Shown: positions 35,027 through 44,675, numbered from the stretch's first letter. The stretch: 64,000 nucleotides of DNA from JADCCX01 sp051649305 (GCA_051649305.1 JBOFGV010000087.1:1-64000), one strand, 5' to 3'. Numbers and translations are program-made. The notes: generated from the sequence alone by a model not told the origin.

Positions 35027-36115
35027 ATGTCTCAGCCTGCACTAAAACTCGTGGAAGGAAGTTCCGTGGACAAGACCAAGGCGCTCGACGCTGCCCTCAG
35101 CCAGATTGAACGGGCCTTTGGCAAAGGTTCCATTATGCGGCTTGGCAAGAATGACAAGGCCGTGGAGATCGAGACGGTATCAACAGGCTCTATCGGTCTT
35201 GATATTGCGCTTGGCGTTGGTGGTTTGCCCCGCGGTCGCGTGATTGAAATCTATGGTCCGGAAAGTTCGGGCAAGACAACACTGGCCCTGCACACCATTG
35301 CAGAATCCCAGAAAAAGGGTGGCGTCTGTGCTTTTATCGACGCAGAACATGCTCTTGATCCTGTCTATGCCCGCAAACTGGGCGTGCAGCTGGATAATCT
35401 GCTGATTTCACAGCCTGACACAGGCGAGCAGGCACTTGAGATTTGCGACACGCTGATCCGTTCTGGCGCTGTTGATGTGCTGGTTGTCGACTCCGTCGCC
35501 GCACTGGTGCCACGCTCGGAAATCGAGGGAGAAATGGGTGAAATGCAGCCTGGCCTTCAGGCGCGCATGATGAGCCAGGCCCTGCGCAAGCTCACGGGCT
35601 CCATCAGCCGCTCCAACACCATGGTGATTTTCATCAACCAGATCCGTATGAAGATCGGCGTGATGTACGGTTCGCCTGAAACCACAACGGGCGGCAATGC
35701 CCTGAAGTTCTACGCTTCTGTCCGTCTTGATATCCGCCGCATCGGCGCGATCAAGGAGCGTGAGGAGGTTGTTGGCAACACAACCCGCGTCAAGGTGGTC
35801 AAGAACAAGGTTGCTCCCCCCTTCAAGCAGGTTGAATTCGACATCATGTATGGCGAAGGCGTCTCCAAGATGGGCGAGTTGATCGATCTTGGTGTCAAGG
35901 CCGGTATTGTTGAAAAATCCGGTGCCTGGTTCTCCTACGATTCAGTGCGTTTGGGGCAGGGGCGTGAGAATTCCAAGACCTTCCTCAAGACAAACCCTGA
36001 TGTTGCAGCGAAGATCGAAGCGATGATCCGCCAGAACTCTGGCCTGATTGCCGACAAGATTCTGGAGACAGGCCCTGAAGAAAATGATGCAGATGGCGTT
36101 GATCCTCATGCCTGA
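35027..36115 (+). CDS. recA: Recombinase RecA
   Basis: 362 residues. DNA strand exchange and LexA co-protease. The Walker A loop is GPESSGKT (residues 77-84); VLVVDSVAALVPRSEIEGEM is Walker B and loop 1, and STMVIFINQIRMKIGVMYG-type sequence is the next signature. The start ATG at 35027 has AAGGAG about ten bases upstream. It is followed by a strong terminator and then alaS, the usual alphaproteobacterial order. Confidence 0.99.
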   Translation: MSQPALKLVEGSSVDKTKALDAALSQIERAFGKGSIMRLGKNDKAVEIETVSTGSIGLDIALGVGGLPRGRVIEIYGPESSGKTTLALHTIAESQKKGGVCAFIDAEHALDPVYARKLGVQLDNLLISQPDTGEQALEICDTLIRSGAVDVLVVDSVAALVPRSEIEGEMGEMQPGLQARMMSQALRKLTGSISRSNTMVIFINQIRMKIGVMYGSPETTTGGNALKFYASVRLDIRRIGAIKEREEVVGNTTRVKVVKNKVAPPFKQVEFDIMYGEGVSKMGELIDLGVKAGIVEKSGAWFSYDSVRLGQGRENSKTFLKTNPDVAAKIEAMIRQNSGLIADKILETGPEENDADGVDPHA

Positions 36116-36159
36116 AGCGCGATCACTGGTGGACAGTCCTTTGTCAGCTGACTAGGAAT

Positions 36160-36196
36160 AACGGACCGGAGTTTCTTCGGTCCGTTTTCGTTTGTT
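36160..36196 (+). terminator. Terminator of recA
   Basis: A 9-bp stem (aacggaccg 36160-36168 with cggtccgtt 36178-36186) followed by a T-rich stretch. It lies 45 bases after recA and shows that alaS must have its own promoter. Confidence 0.88.
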
Positions 36197-36254
36197 TTAT
36201 TCTACAACGGCGACGGTTTGCAGCGCATTGGTAGATAAGACGGACAAACAGGTT

Positions 36255-38933
36255 ATGAGCGGCGTTAACGAAATTCGGTCGATATTTCTCGAGTATTTTC
36301 GCAAGAACGGTCACGAGGTCGTCGCGTCATCCTCGCTTGTTCCCAAGAACGATCCAACCCTGATGTTTGCCAACTCGGGCATGGTGCAATTCAAGAACGT
36401 TTTTACAGGTCAGGAAAAGCGCCCCTACACCCGCGCAACCACAGCGCAAAAGAGCGTGCGCGCCGGCGGCAAGCACAATGATCTTGATAACGTCGGCTAC
36501 ACAGCGCGCCACCACACATTCTTCGAAATGCTCGGCAACTTTTCCTTCGGCGACTACTTCAAGGAAAGGGCCATTGAACTCGCGTGGAACCTGATCACCA
36601 AGGAGTACGGCCTTCCCAAGGACAAGCTATCTGTCACGGTCTATCACGACGATGAGGAGGCCTTCAGCTTCTGGAAGAAGATTGCCGGCTTGCCCGATGA
36701 CCGGATCATCCGCATCGCGACCTCGGATAACTTCTGGCGCATGGGCGATACCGGTCCGTGCGGTCCATGCTCTGAGATCTTTTTCGATCACGGTCCCCAT
36801 ATTCCAGGCGGACCTCCCGGATCACCGGATCAGGATGGTGACCGCTTTATCGAAATCTGGAATCTGGTTTTCATGCAGTATGAGGAGCAGGCGACAGGCG
36901 GGCGTGTTGCTCTTCCACGCCCCTCAATCGATACCGGCATGGGGCTGGAGCGCATTGCTGCTGTCCTGCAGGGCACGCACGACAATTACGAGATCGATCT
37001 GTTTCAGGCGCTCATTCGTGCTGTCGCCGAGAATGTCGGCGGCGATCCCAACGGTGCCCAGAAAGCCAGCTACCGCGTGATTGCAGACCATCTGCGTTGC
37101 TCAGCCTTTCTGGTGGCGGACGGTGTTCTGCCATCCAACGAAGGCCGGGGATATGTGCTGCGGCGCATCATGCGTCGCGGCATGCGCCATGGTCAGTTGC
37201 TCGGCTCGCGCGATGCGCTTCTTTACAAGCTCGTGCCAACGCTCATCCGTGAAATGGGGCAGGCCTATCCAGAACTGGTGCGCGCCGAAGCGCTGATCAC
37301 AGAGACACTGAAACTGGAGGAAAGCCGCTTCCGCAAGACACTGGATCGCGGCATTGCCTTGCTCGATGAAGAAACACGCAACCTCACTTCAGGCGGTGTT
37401 CTCTCGGGCGATACCGCCTTCAAGCTCTATGACACCTTCGGCTTCCCGCTCGATCTGACACAGGACGCACTGCGCGGCCGTGGCATGAGCGTCGACACTG
37501 CTGGTTTCGATACAGCCATGGCGCGCCAGAAGGCGGAGGCCCGCAAGGCATGGTCGGGTTCTGGTGAAGCCGCGACAGAAACCATCTGGTTCGGCATCAA
37601 GGAGAAGACAGGCGCATCCGAATTCCTCGGTTACGAAACCGAAGAGGCAGAGGGCGTTGTCGCAGCCTTGGTGAAGGCAGGGACAGAGGTGCAATCGCTT
37701 GCCAAGGGTGACACCGGATCAATCATTGTGACCCAGACACCGTTTTACGGGGAATCTGGCGGCCAGAGCGGCGACACCGGCGTGATAGCGGCAGACGGCA
37801 TGCGGTTCCGCGTGACTGAGACCCAGAAGAAATTGGGTGACCTCTTCGTGCATCACGGTGTTGTTGAAGAGGGTAATCTGCAATCAGGATTGGCGGTTGC
37901 GCTGAAAGTGGATCACACGAGGCGTGCGGCCATTCGCGCAAACCACTCCGCCACGCACCTCTTGCATGAAGCCCTGCGTCAGGTTCTGGGGGATCATGTC
38001 GCCCAGAAGGGATCGTTGGTGAACGACGAGCGTCTGCGCTTTGATATCAGCCACAACAAGCCAATCTCCGATGCCGAGGTTCAGGCTGTTGAGGATATGG
38101 CCAACGCCATCATCCTGCAGAACGCGCCTGTCAGCACGCGGTTGATGGCGGTGGATGATGCGGTTGCATCAGGTGCCCGCGCGCTGTTCGGCGAAAAGTA
38201 TGGCGACGAGGTGCGGGTTGTTTCGATGGGCACTTTCCCTGATGGTGAGCTTGCCGGAAAGACCTATTCTATCGAGCTTTGCGGCGGCACACACGTTACC
38301 CAGACCGGTGATATTGGTCTGGTGACGGTGGTTGCCGAAGGCGCTGTTGCATCTGGTGTGCGCCGCATCGAGGCCTTGACCGGCACAGCAGCACGCCGCG
38401 CCTTGGGGGATGACTCACGCCGCCTGCGCGCTGTTGCAGGCCTCCTCAAAACCTCCGTTGGTGATGCCGTGGCGCGTGTCGAAACGCTGGCGGAAGAGCG
38501 CCGCAAACTGGAGCGGGAGGTGGCGGATCTGCGCCGCAAGCTCGCGATGTCCGGCGGTGGCGAGGGCAACCAGACAAGCGCCAGTGATATCCGCGAGGTT
38601 GGCGGTTCCAAGCTGTTTGCCCGCGCCATCAAGGGCGTCGAGATGAAAGACCTCAAGGGCATTGCTGATGATGGTAAGGCCAAGGTTGGCTCCGGCGTTG
38701 TGGCCATTGTTGGTGTTGGTGCTGATGGCAAGGCAGGCCTTGTTGTTGGTGTCACAGCTGATCTGACGGGCCGGTTTAACGCTGTTGATCTCGTGCGCGT
38801 CGGCTCGGAGGCGCTGGGCGGCAAGGGGGGCGGCGGCAGGCCAGATATGGCACAGGCCGGTGGACCCAACGGCGAGGCTGCTGATGCAGCGCTTGAAGCC
38901 ATCGCCAATGCCATGACCAAAGCTAAGGGCTGA
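36255..38933 (+). CDS. alaS: Alanyl-tRNA synthetase
   Basis: 892 residues from ATG 36255 (MSGVNEIRSIFLEYFRKNGH); the longer frame to 36192 would begin inside the recA terminator. It contains FANSGMVQFKNVFTGQE, GNFSFGDYFK, the editing-domain zinc ligands HSATHLLHEAL and CGGTHV, and a C-terminal dimerisation/Gly-rich domain ending GGGGRPDMAQAGG. Charges tRNA-Ala with alanine. Confidence 0.99.
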   Translation: MSGVNEIRSIFLEYFRKNGHEVVASSSLVPKNDPTLMFANSGMVQFKNVFTGQEKRPYTRATTAQKSVRAGGKHNDLDNVGYTARHHTFFEMLGNFSFGDYFKERAIELAWNLITKEYGLPKDKLSVTVYHDDEEAFSFWKKIAGLPDDRIIRIATSDNFWRMGDTGPCGPCSEIFFDHGPHIPGGPPGSPDQDGDRFIEIWNLVFMQYEEQATGGRVALPRPSIDTGMGLERIAAVLQGTHDNYEIDLFQALIRAVAENVGGDPNGAQKASYRVIADHLRCSAFLVADGVLPSNEGRGYVLRRIMRRGMRHGQLLGSRDALLYKLVPTLIREMGQAYPELVRAEALITETLKLEESRFRKTLDRGIALLDEETRNLTSGGVLSGDTAFKLYDTFGFPLDLTQDALRGRGMSVDTAGFDTAMARQKAEARKAWSGSGEAATETIWFGIKEKTGASEFLGYETEEAEGVVAALVKAGTEVQSLAKGDTGSIIVTQTPFYGESGGQSGDTGVIAADGMRFRVTETQKKLGDLFVHHGVVEEGNLQSGLAVALKVDHTRRAAIRANHSATHLLHEALRQVLGDHVAQKGSLVNDERLRFDISHNKPISDAEVQAVEDMANAIILQNAPVSTRLMAVDDAVASGARALFGEKYGDEVRVVSMGTFPDGELAGKTYSIELCGGTHVTQTGDIGLVTVVAEGAVASGVRRIEALTGTAARRALGDDSRRLRAVAGLLKTSVGDAVARVETLAEERRKLEREVADLRRKLAMSGGGEGNQTSASDIREVGGSKLFARAIKGVEMKDLKGIADDGKAKVGSGVVAIVGVGADGKAGLVVGVTADLTGRFNAVDLVRVGSEALGGKGGGGRPDMAQAGGPNGEAADAALEAIANAMTKAKG

Positions 38934-38938
38934 CTGGC

Positions 38939-40108
38939 ATGAACCTCTCACACGCACTGCGGTTTGTGCGTGTGCGACGCCGGGTCTATTCGTTGCTGGA
39001 AAGTGGAGCCAGTGGCGACCGGCTGAGCCAGCTCATTCATATCGCACTGATAGGATTGATCCTCGTCAGCGTCATGACGGTCATTCTTGAATCCGTGCCG
39101 TCGCTGAATGATCAGTTCGGCCGTATTTTTCTGACGATAGAAATCATCGCGGCCATTGTCTTTACAGTGGAATATATCCTGCGGCTTTGGTCCTGCGTGG
39201 AGCATGCGCCGTTGCGCGGTCTGTCGCGCTGGCGTGCGCGATGGGTTTATGCGCGGTCGGCTTCGATGGTGGTTGATTTGATTGCCATTGTGCCGTTCTT
39301 CCTGGCATTTTTTCTGCCTGATGATCTGCGAGTCATGCTGATTTTCAGGTTGATACGCTTCTTCAAACTGGCGCGCTATTCTCCCGGCATGCGCTCCTTG
39401 CAGGAAGCGATTGTGGAGGAGCGCCGCGCGCTGCTCGCCTGTCTGGTCATTCTCTGTGGCTTGATGATCGTGGCAGCGGCCGCCATGCACATGGCAGAGG
39501 CAACGGTTCAGCCTAACCAGTTTGGATCCATTCCGGCCAGCATGTGGTGGGCCATCATTACACTCACCACAGTCGGTTATGGTGATGTGGTGCCCATCAC
39601 CGTTGCGGGAAAAATAGTGGCCGGCGTTACGGCTCTGGGTGGGCTTGTCATGCTGGCGCTTCCTGTTGGCATCATTGCCACGTCCTTCGCCGAGGTCATT
39701 CGCCGCCGCGAGTTTGTCGTCACCTGGGCAATGATCACCAAGGTGCCAATGTTCGCGGGCATGGATGCTGGAGTGGTTGGTGAAGTGATGGATGTCATGC
39801 GTTCACAGCTTGCCGAGGAGGGAGACGTTATCTTTCGCAAGGGCGACCACGGCGACCGCATGTATGTCATTGCCTCGGGCTCTGTGGAACTGCTGCTCCC
39901 CGGCGGAAGGGTCGTGCGCGGAGAAGGAGAGTTCTTTGGCGAGAACGCCGTTCTTGGCAGCAACCACCGGGAAGCAACAGTCCGAGCCCTATCCCGCACG
40001 CGATTACTGGCACTGGACCGCGCGGATTTTGTCACTTTGCTGGATCATGAGCCATCCTTGCGCCAGCATGTGGAAGCTGCCGCAAGGGCCAAGCAGGTTC
40101 ATTCCTGA
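38939..40108 (+). CDS. Cyclic-nucleotide-gated K+ channel (MloK1-like)
   Basis: 389 residues. Six membrane segments: an S4-like basic helix RVMLIFRLIRFFKLARYS, and the pore loop MWWAIITLTTVGYGDVVP with the TVGYGD selectivity filter near residue 212. A C-terminal cyclic-nucleotide domain follows (EGDVIFRKGDHGDRMYVIAS; FFGENAVLGSNHREATVRAL, where FGE...R is the phosphate-binding cassette). The layout is that of MloK1 from Mesorhizobium loti, opened by cAMP. It starts five bases after alaS and may be transcribed with it. Confidence 0.9.
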   Translation: MNLSHALRFVRVRRRVYSLLESGASGDRLSQLIHIALIGLILVSVMTVILESVPSLNDQFGRIFLTIEIIAAIVFTVEYILRLWSCVEHAPLRGLSRWRARWVYARSASMVVDLIAIVPFFLAFFLPDDLRVMLIFRLIRFFKLARYSPGMRSLQEAIVEERRALLACLVILCGLMIVAAAAMHMAEATVQPNQFGSIPASMWWAIITLTTVGYGDVVPITVAGKIVAGVTALGGLVMLALPVGIIATSFAEVIRRREFVVTWAMITKVPMFAGMDAGVVGEVMDVMRSQLAEEGDVIFRKGDHGDRMYVIASGSVELLLPGGRVVRGEGEFFGENAVLGSNHREATVRALSRTRLLALDRADFVTLLDHEPSLRQHVEAAARAKQVHS

Positions 40109-40127
40109 AAAACTGTTGGCAGGTTGT

Positions 40128-40679
40128 TCAGAGTTTAGCCAGAAACCCCGCAAAGCGCATCAAACCCTCTGGCCATGGCCCATGGCCAGAGTCTGTGTTG
40201 TGATGGCCAGAATCGCCAGCATCACTGAAGGCTGAGCCCCAGGCAAAAGCCCATTCCTCTGCCTCAAGATAGGGGCAGTCCTCATCGTTGCGGCTGGCAA
40301 CCAGAACGGAAGGAAAGGGCAGGGGCGCGCGCGGCACATGCGCAAACCTGAGGTCCACGTCCTCATGTTGCACCATGTAGGTTTCGCCGGGCGGTGAAAC
40401 AAGGAAAGCACCTTTGACATGCGGCAGCGCAAGGCGCGCTGCGGCATGCACAACGGTGATGACACCGAGGGAGTGTGCCACGATCACAGTCGGCTTTTTG
40501 CGTGCCGCAGCGGCAGCCACAACCCTTTCCTGCCAGTCTGTAAAGTGCGGTTTGTTCCAGTCAGCCTGCTCAACCCGAATGGCATTGGACATGCGGCCTT
40601 CCCAGCGGGTCTGCCAGTGTTCCGGGCCAGAGTTCGTGTAGCCCGGAACCATCAGGATATCGCATTCGGATATTTTCAT
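40128..40679 (-). CDS. RBBP9/YdeN-like serine hydrolase
   Basis: 183 residues from ATG 40679 with GGAGG upstream; the 45 extra residues of the longer frame overlap purB and are rejected. Alpha/beta hydrolase fold: VPGYTNSGPEHWQTRW start, nucleophile elbow VAHSLGV, and the catalytic His in the end motif SGHGPWPEG. This family has small cytosolic serine hydrolases of uncertain substrate. It lies 22 bases after purB. Confidence 0.82.
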   Translation of the reverse strand: MKISECDILMVPGYTNSGPEHWQTRWEGRMSNAIRVEQADWNKPHFTDWQERVVAAAAARKKPTVIVAHSLGVITVVHAAARLALPHVKGAFLVSPPGETYMVQHEDVDLRFAHVPRAPLPFPSVLVASRNDEDCPYLEAEEWAFAWGSAFSDAGDSGHHNTDSGHGPWPEGLMRFAGFLAKL

Positions 40680-40701
40680 GGAACCTCCCCGGACGCCCTT
40701 G

Positions 40702-42018
40702 TCAGCTTTCGCCAAACACCCGCTCAAAGATCGTGTCGATGTGCTTGAAGTGATAGGCCTCATCGAACATGGCGTCGAGATCAGCGGGCTTGAGATGCTT
40801 GACGATTTCGGCATCGCCTTTCAGCTCGCTCAGAAAATCCGCCCCATGCTCCCATGTCTTCATCGCATTGCGTTGCACCAGACGGTAGGCATCCTCGCGG
40901 GATGCACCGGCCTGTGTCAGCGCCAGCAAAACACGCTGTGAATTGTGCAGACCGCCAAGGCGATCCAGATTTTTGCGCATGTTTTTGGGATAAACCAGCA
41001 GCTTGTCGATGACGCCAGTGATGCGGTGCAGGGCAAAGTCGAGCGTGATCGTGGCATCAGGCCCGATGTAGCGTTCGACCGAGGAGTGGCTGATATCCCG
41101 CTCATGCCACAGCGCCACGTTTTCCATGGCTGGCATGGCATAGGAGCGCACCATGCGGGCGAGGCCTGTCAGGTTTTCTGTCAGCACTGGGTTGCGCTTG
41201 TGCGGCATGGCCGATGAGCCCTTCTGGCCCGGCGAGAAATACTCCTCAGCTTCCAGCACTTCTGTGCGTTGCAGATGGCGGATTTCAACGGCCAGCCGCT
41301 CGATCGAAGAGGCAATCACCGCCAGCGTTGCGAAGTACATGGCGTGGCGGTCACGCGGGATAACCTGTGTCGAGACAGGCTCTATTGCGAGACCAAGCTT
41401 CGCGGCCACATGCGCCTCCACGCGCGGGTCTATGTTGGCGAAGGTGCCTACAGCACCTGAGACAGCGCAGGTCGCGATGTCCTTCTGCGCGGCCACAAGT
41501 CTTTCGCGGTTGCGGCTGAATTCCGCATAGGCCTGCGCCAGCTTAAGGCCGAAGGTCACAGGCTCGGCATGGATGCCGTGGGAGCGACCAATGGTGGGGG
41601 TCAGTTTGTGTTCCAGCGCGCGCTTCTTCAAGGCGGCCAGCAGCGCGTCGATGCCTTTGATCAGGATGTCTGATGCCCTGTTCAATTGCACGGCAAGGGT
41701 GGTGTCCAGTACATCGGATGAGGTCATGCCTTGATGCATGAAACGCGCATCCGGCCCTACGGTTTCGGCGACATGGGTGAGAAAGGCGATGACGTCGTGC
41801 TTCACCTCGCGCTCGATGGTGTCAATCCGCTCAACGTCCGCATCGTTGAAGGGAATGCTTCCGCCTTTTTCCCAGATGGCCTTGGCAGCTGACTTCGGCA
41901 CGACACCGAGATCAGCCAGAGCATCCGTGGCATGCGCTTCGATTTCAAACCAGATGCGAAAGCGGGTGGCAGCAGACCAGATAGCGACCATCTCTGGCCG
42001 TGCGTAACGCGAAATCAT
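40702..42018 (-). CDS. purB: Adenylosuccinate lyase
   Basis: 438 residues. Splits SAICAR and adenylosuccinate in purine synthesis. The superfamily signature GSSAMPHKRNPVLTENLTG is present, as are SSDVLDTTLAVQL and IGRSHGIHAEPVTFG with catalytic His. Its start overlaps the end of the membrane-protein gene (ATGA at 42015-42018), so it is in an operon rpe - membrane protein - purB - hydrolase. Confidence 0.98.
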   Translation of the reverse strand: MISRYARPEMVAIWSAATRFRIWFEIEAHATDALADLGVVPKSAAKAIWEKGGSIPFNDADVERIDTIEREVKHDVIAFLTHVAETVGPDARFMHQGMTSSDVLDTTLAVQLNRASDILIKGIDALLAALKKRALEHKLTPTIGRSHGIHAEPVTFGLKLAQAYAEFSRNRERLVAAQKDIATCAVSGAVGTFANIDPRVEAHVAAKLGLAIEPVSTQVIPRDRHAMYFATLAVIASSIERLAVEIRHLQRTEVLEAEEYFSPGQKGSSAMPHKRNPVLTENLTGLARMVRSYAMPAMENVALWHERDISHSSVERYIGPDATITLDFALHRITGVIDKLLVYPKNMRKNLDRLGGLHNSQRVLLALTQAGASREDAYRLVQRNAMKTWEHGADFLSELKGDAEIVKHLKPADLDAMFDEAYHFKHIDTIFERVFGES

Positions 42019-42566
42019 GTTTTGGTTCCCGTCGTCAGGCCGGATTTCGGCCAGTGGTAAAAGCAGATACCTGCAGCCAGCGCGATGGCGAGCAAAGGCC
42101 AGGGCATCAAATATTTCAGACCAGCAGGCGTAAACATGCCCATCGCGCCAAACATCGACCAGAAGACTTCTTTGGAAGTCAGATCCATGACGCTTTCTGC
42201 TTCAACATGCCCCTCGATCAGCCGGTTCTCGATGGCAAAACTGAAGAGGGTTGCGGGCACAAAACCGCCCGCCACAATGATGGCGGCAAGAATAGCGCGG
42301 ATCATTGGCTTCCAGCGTGATGCAAGCCAGAAGGCCAACAGAGCAGTGAAAAGAGCAATCATGAAGGCACCAAACCCTGCTATCATCACAAGAATGGCAG
42401 TGCGTCCCGAGACAGCTTCTTCCATGAAAAGCACGCGCAACGTCACGGCAAGGACTGCAACACAACCAAGCAACAGGGCTACGCCGAGAACTGAGCCTGA
42501 GCTGCTGTCGCGCGCCTCAGACACGGATGCCAACGGCTTCTTCAGCAGCATTTCGGATGGCAGCAA
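42015..42566 (-). CDS. Membrane protein of unknown function
   Basis: 183 residues at most; four hydrophobic segments (VLGVALLLGCVAVLAVTLRV, AILVMIAGFGAFMIALFTAL, IRAILAAIIVAGGFVPATLF, LLAIALAAGICFYHW). No family recognised. The longest frame overlaps the rpe end by 50 bases. A GTG at 42524, overlapping the rpe stop by eight bases, is a plausible coupled start. It lies between rpe and purB and overlaps purB by four bases. Confidence 0.65.
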   Translation of the reverse strand: MLPSEMLLKKPLASVSEARDSSSGSVLGVALLLGCVAVLAVTLRVLFMEEAVSGRTAILVMIAGFGAFMIALFTALLAFWLASRWKPMIRAILAAIIVAGGFVPATLFSFAIENRLIEGHVEAESVMDLTSKEVFWSMFGAMGMFTPAGLKYLMPWPLLAIALAAGICFYHWPKSGLTTGTKT

Positions 42567-43200
42567 TGTTGCGGGCGTAGTGCGTCATGCCGCCCTTGAA
42601 CACTGCCGAGCCAGCGACAAGCACATTGGCACCGGCCTGCACGATAGCGGCGGCGTTATCCGGTGTGCAACCACCGTCAATCTCGAGATCAATCGGCCGG
42701 TTGCCAATCATCGCCCGGATGCGGCGGATTTTCTCCAGCATGGCTGGCTCGAAACTCTGGCCACCAAAACCGGGGCTGATGGTCATCACCAGAACGAGAT
42801 CAACATACTCCAGCATATGCTCGATGGCTGTTTCAGAAGTTTGTGGGTTGAGCACAATGCCCGCCTTCTTGCCAAGGCTGCGAATAAGCTTCGCCGTGCG
42901 GTGCGCATGCGGACCAGCCTCGACATGGAACGAAATCAGGTCTGCTCCTGCCTTGGCAAAGGCTTCGACAAAGAGGTCTACCGGCGAGATCATCAGGTGC
43001 ACATCGAAGAACTTTTTCGTGCGCGGGCGAATGGACTTGAGAATATCAGGACCAAAGCTGATGTTGGGCACAAAGTGCCCGTCCATGACATCGCAGTGCA
43101 CCCAGTCACAGCCAGCGGCATCAATGGCTTCCACGTCTTTTCCAAGCGCAGAAAAATCTGCGGACAGGATTGAAGGAGCGATGATGATGGGGCGCGTCAT
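42517..43200 (-). CDS. rpe: Ribulose-phosphate 3-epimerase
   Basis: 227 residues, TIM barrel. Interconverts ribulose 5-phosphate and xylulose 5-phosphate. IAPSILSADFSALGKDV, DWVHCDVMDGHFVPNISFGP (metal-ligand His and Asp) and VLVMTISPGFGGQSF, then EIDGGCTPDNAAAIVQAGAN are diagnostic. Confidence 0.98.
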   Translation of the reverse strand: MTRPIIIAPSILSADFSALGKDVEAIDAAGCDWVHCDVMDGHFVPNISFGPDILKSIRPRTKKFFDVHLMISPVDLFVEAFAKAGADLISFHVEAGPHAHRTAKLIRSLGKKAGIVLNPQTSETAIEHMLEYVDLVLVMTISPGFGGQSFEPAMLEKIRRIRAMIGNRPIDLEIDGGCTPDNAAAIVQAGANVLVAGSAVFKGGMTHYARNIAAIRNAAEEAVGIRV

Positions 43201-43238
43201 GTCTGTGTGGTAAAGCGCCGGACAGGCTGGAGCAAGAT

Positions 43239-44012
43239 TTAAGTGTCGCTTTCCCCGCCGCCTTTCACAGGTCTGCGCCGTCCGTTGACGAGTATCACGG
43301 TAACCCCCCGTAAGGTGCGCAGGTCTGCCTCGGTCAGCTCCATCCTGTGGTAGATATTGCGCAGGTTGCGGCTCATGATGGAGCGCTTGCTTTGCGGGAT
43401 GAAATAGTCCGCCTTGTCGAGCTCTTCTTCCAGATAGCTGAAAAAGGACTGCATGGTCTCGCGCTTGGCTGGCGGCGACACATGCTGCAGCGCAAAGGGA
43501 GCAACGCCGCCCTCAAGGGCCTTGAACCACTCATAGGCAACCAGCGAGACCGACTGCGCCAGATTGAGCGAGGAATGCTCCGGGTTCACAGCAAAGGAGA
43601 CGATAGCATCCGCCAGTGCAATCTCGTCATTGGTCATGCCCGTGCGTTCCGGCCCAAACAGGATGCCAACGCGTTGGTCAGCCTCGCCGCGCGCTTTTGC
43701 TTCCTGCGCAAAGCCTTCTGCGCTGACCACTGGCTTGGCCTGATCCCTCTCACGGGCAGTTGTGGCAAACACACGGTTGAGATCGGCGATTGCATCGGCG
43801 GCGGTGTCAAACAGCTTGGCCTGCCGCACAGTCGGGTGTGCACCGACGGCAGAATCAACTGCTGCCTGAAAAACGGCTGAGTCCTCGCCCCAGCCATCGC
43901 GCGGTGCAACGAGCCGCAGTTCAAACAGGCCAAAGTTCGCCATGGCACGGGCGGCCATGCCGATGTTCTGCCCCATCTGCGGGCGGACAAGAATGATAAC
44001 AGGAGATTTCAA
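43239..44012 (-). CDS. trmJ: tRNA (cytidine/uridine-32 2'-O)-methyltransferase TrmJ-like
   Basis: 257 residues. SPOUT-fold RNA methyltransferase: N-terminal IILVRPQMGQNIGMAARAMA, LFGPERTGMTNDEIALADAI, then NPEHSSLNLAQSVSLVAYEW, which forms the SAM-binding knot. C-terminal extension of about 90 residues fits TrmJ. Modifies position 32 of tRNA anticodon loops. Its ATG overlaps the relE-like stop by four bases, so the three genes are read together. Confidence 0.9.
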   Translation of the reverse strand: MKSPVIILVRPQMGQNIGMAARAMANFGLFELRLVAPRDGWGEDSAVFQAAVDSAVGAHPTVRQAKLFDTAADAIADLNRVFATTARERDQAKPVVSAEGFAQEAKARGEADQRVGILFGPERTGMTNDEIALADAIVSFAVNPEHSSLNLAQSVSLVAYEWFKALEGGVAPFALQHVSPPAKRETMQSFFSYLEEELDKADYFIPQSKRSIMSRNLRNIYHRMELTEADLRTLRGVTVILVNGRRRPVKGGGESDT

Positions 44013-44284
44013 CGATAGACCTCGCGGCGGTGGGCGACTGCAAGCACGAACACTTTGAATTGGTTGTCTTTGATTTCAGCGATGATGCGGTAGATTCCGA
44101 CACGGTATCGCCAATACCCTTTGAGATCGCCAGTCAGAGGCTTTCCGTGCAGTCTCGGATTGCTTTCCTTCAAAATCCGCTCGTCAATGTAGCGCAAAAT
44201 CTCTCGCGCTGAATCGGCGGGCAATTTGCGGAGTTCTTTCAAAGCCCGTGGATCAATTTCAACGGTCCAGACGGACTGAGTCAC
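44009..44284 (-). CDS. RelE/ParE family toxin
   Basis: 91 residues. The RelE fold pattern is clear: VEIDPRALKELRKLPADSAR, NPRLHGKPLTGDLKGYWRYR, VGIYRIIAEIKDNQFKVFVL, HRREVYR. RelE toxins cleave mRNA on the ribosome; the C-terminal HRREVYR has the expected basic and Tyr residues. It follows its antitoxin with a four-base overlap, and trmJ follows it in turn. Confidence 0.93.
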   Translation of the reverse strand: MTQSVWTVEIDPRALKELRKLPADSAREILRYIDERILKESNPRLHGKPLTGDLKGYWRYRVGIYRIIAEIKDNQFKVFVLAVAHRREVYR

Positions 44285-44520
44285 TTCTGGCCACTCTGGG
44301 TCGATTGCTTTGGCTTCAGGTCAAATTCAGCCAGAACGTCGTCAAGAGCTACACCAGCTTGTGGATTATGACTCCGCTCACTGGCAGTATAATAATCTTC
44401 AAGGTCTTCGATTTTTTCCAGAAGCGCCTCTCGTGCATAGAAGCTCTTTGTGCGTCCCGTGCGTTTGGCGAGCGCTTCAAGGCGTTTTTCAAGATCGGGT
44501 GGAAGCCGGAGTGCCAGCAT
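44281..44520 (-). CDS. RelB-like ribbon-helix-helix antitoxin
   Basis: 79 residues from ATG 44520, preceded by AAAGGAG at the right distance; a longer frame to 44658 would run through the operator. The N-terminal ribbon-helix-helix is MLALRLPPDLEKRLEALAKR, then TGRTKSFYAREALLEKIEDL; the C-terminal tail is acidic/polar and should wrap the toxin. It probably represses its own operon at the palindrome just upstream. Confidence 0.9.
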   Translation of the reverse strand: MLALRLPPDLEKRLEALAKRTGRTKSFYAREALLEKIEDLEDYYTASERSHNPQAGVALDDVLAEFDLKPKQSTQSGQK

Positions 44521-44532
44521 GGGTAAGTCTCC

Positions 44533-44554
44533 TTTGCTATACATGTATAGCAAA
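44533..44554. promoter_or_regulatory. Perfect 22-bp palindromic operator of the toxin-antitoxin pair
   Basis: tttgctatac joined to its complement gives a perfect palindrome centred at 44543/44544, 13 bases upstream of the antitoxin ATG. A second half-site (cctttgctata) recurs at 44601-44611, towards icd. This is the expected position for ribbon-helix-helix autoregulation. Confidence 0.8.
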
Positions 44555-44675
44555 TCATCTTCCTTATTGAAAGCCGCTCTCCCCTTTCCGTCATCACAGA
44601 CCTTTGCTATAGCGCGCCCATGTGTTTGCCATCCGGCAGCCAGATGACCGTCACTCAAAATCGGGAATGCATTTT

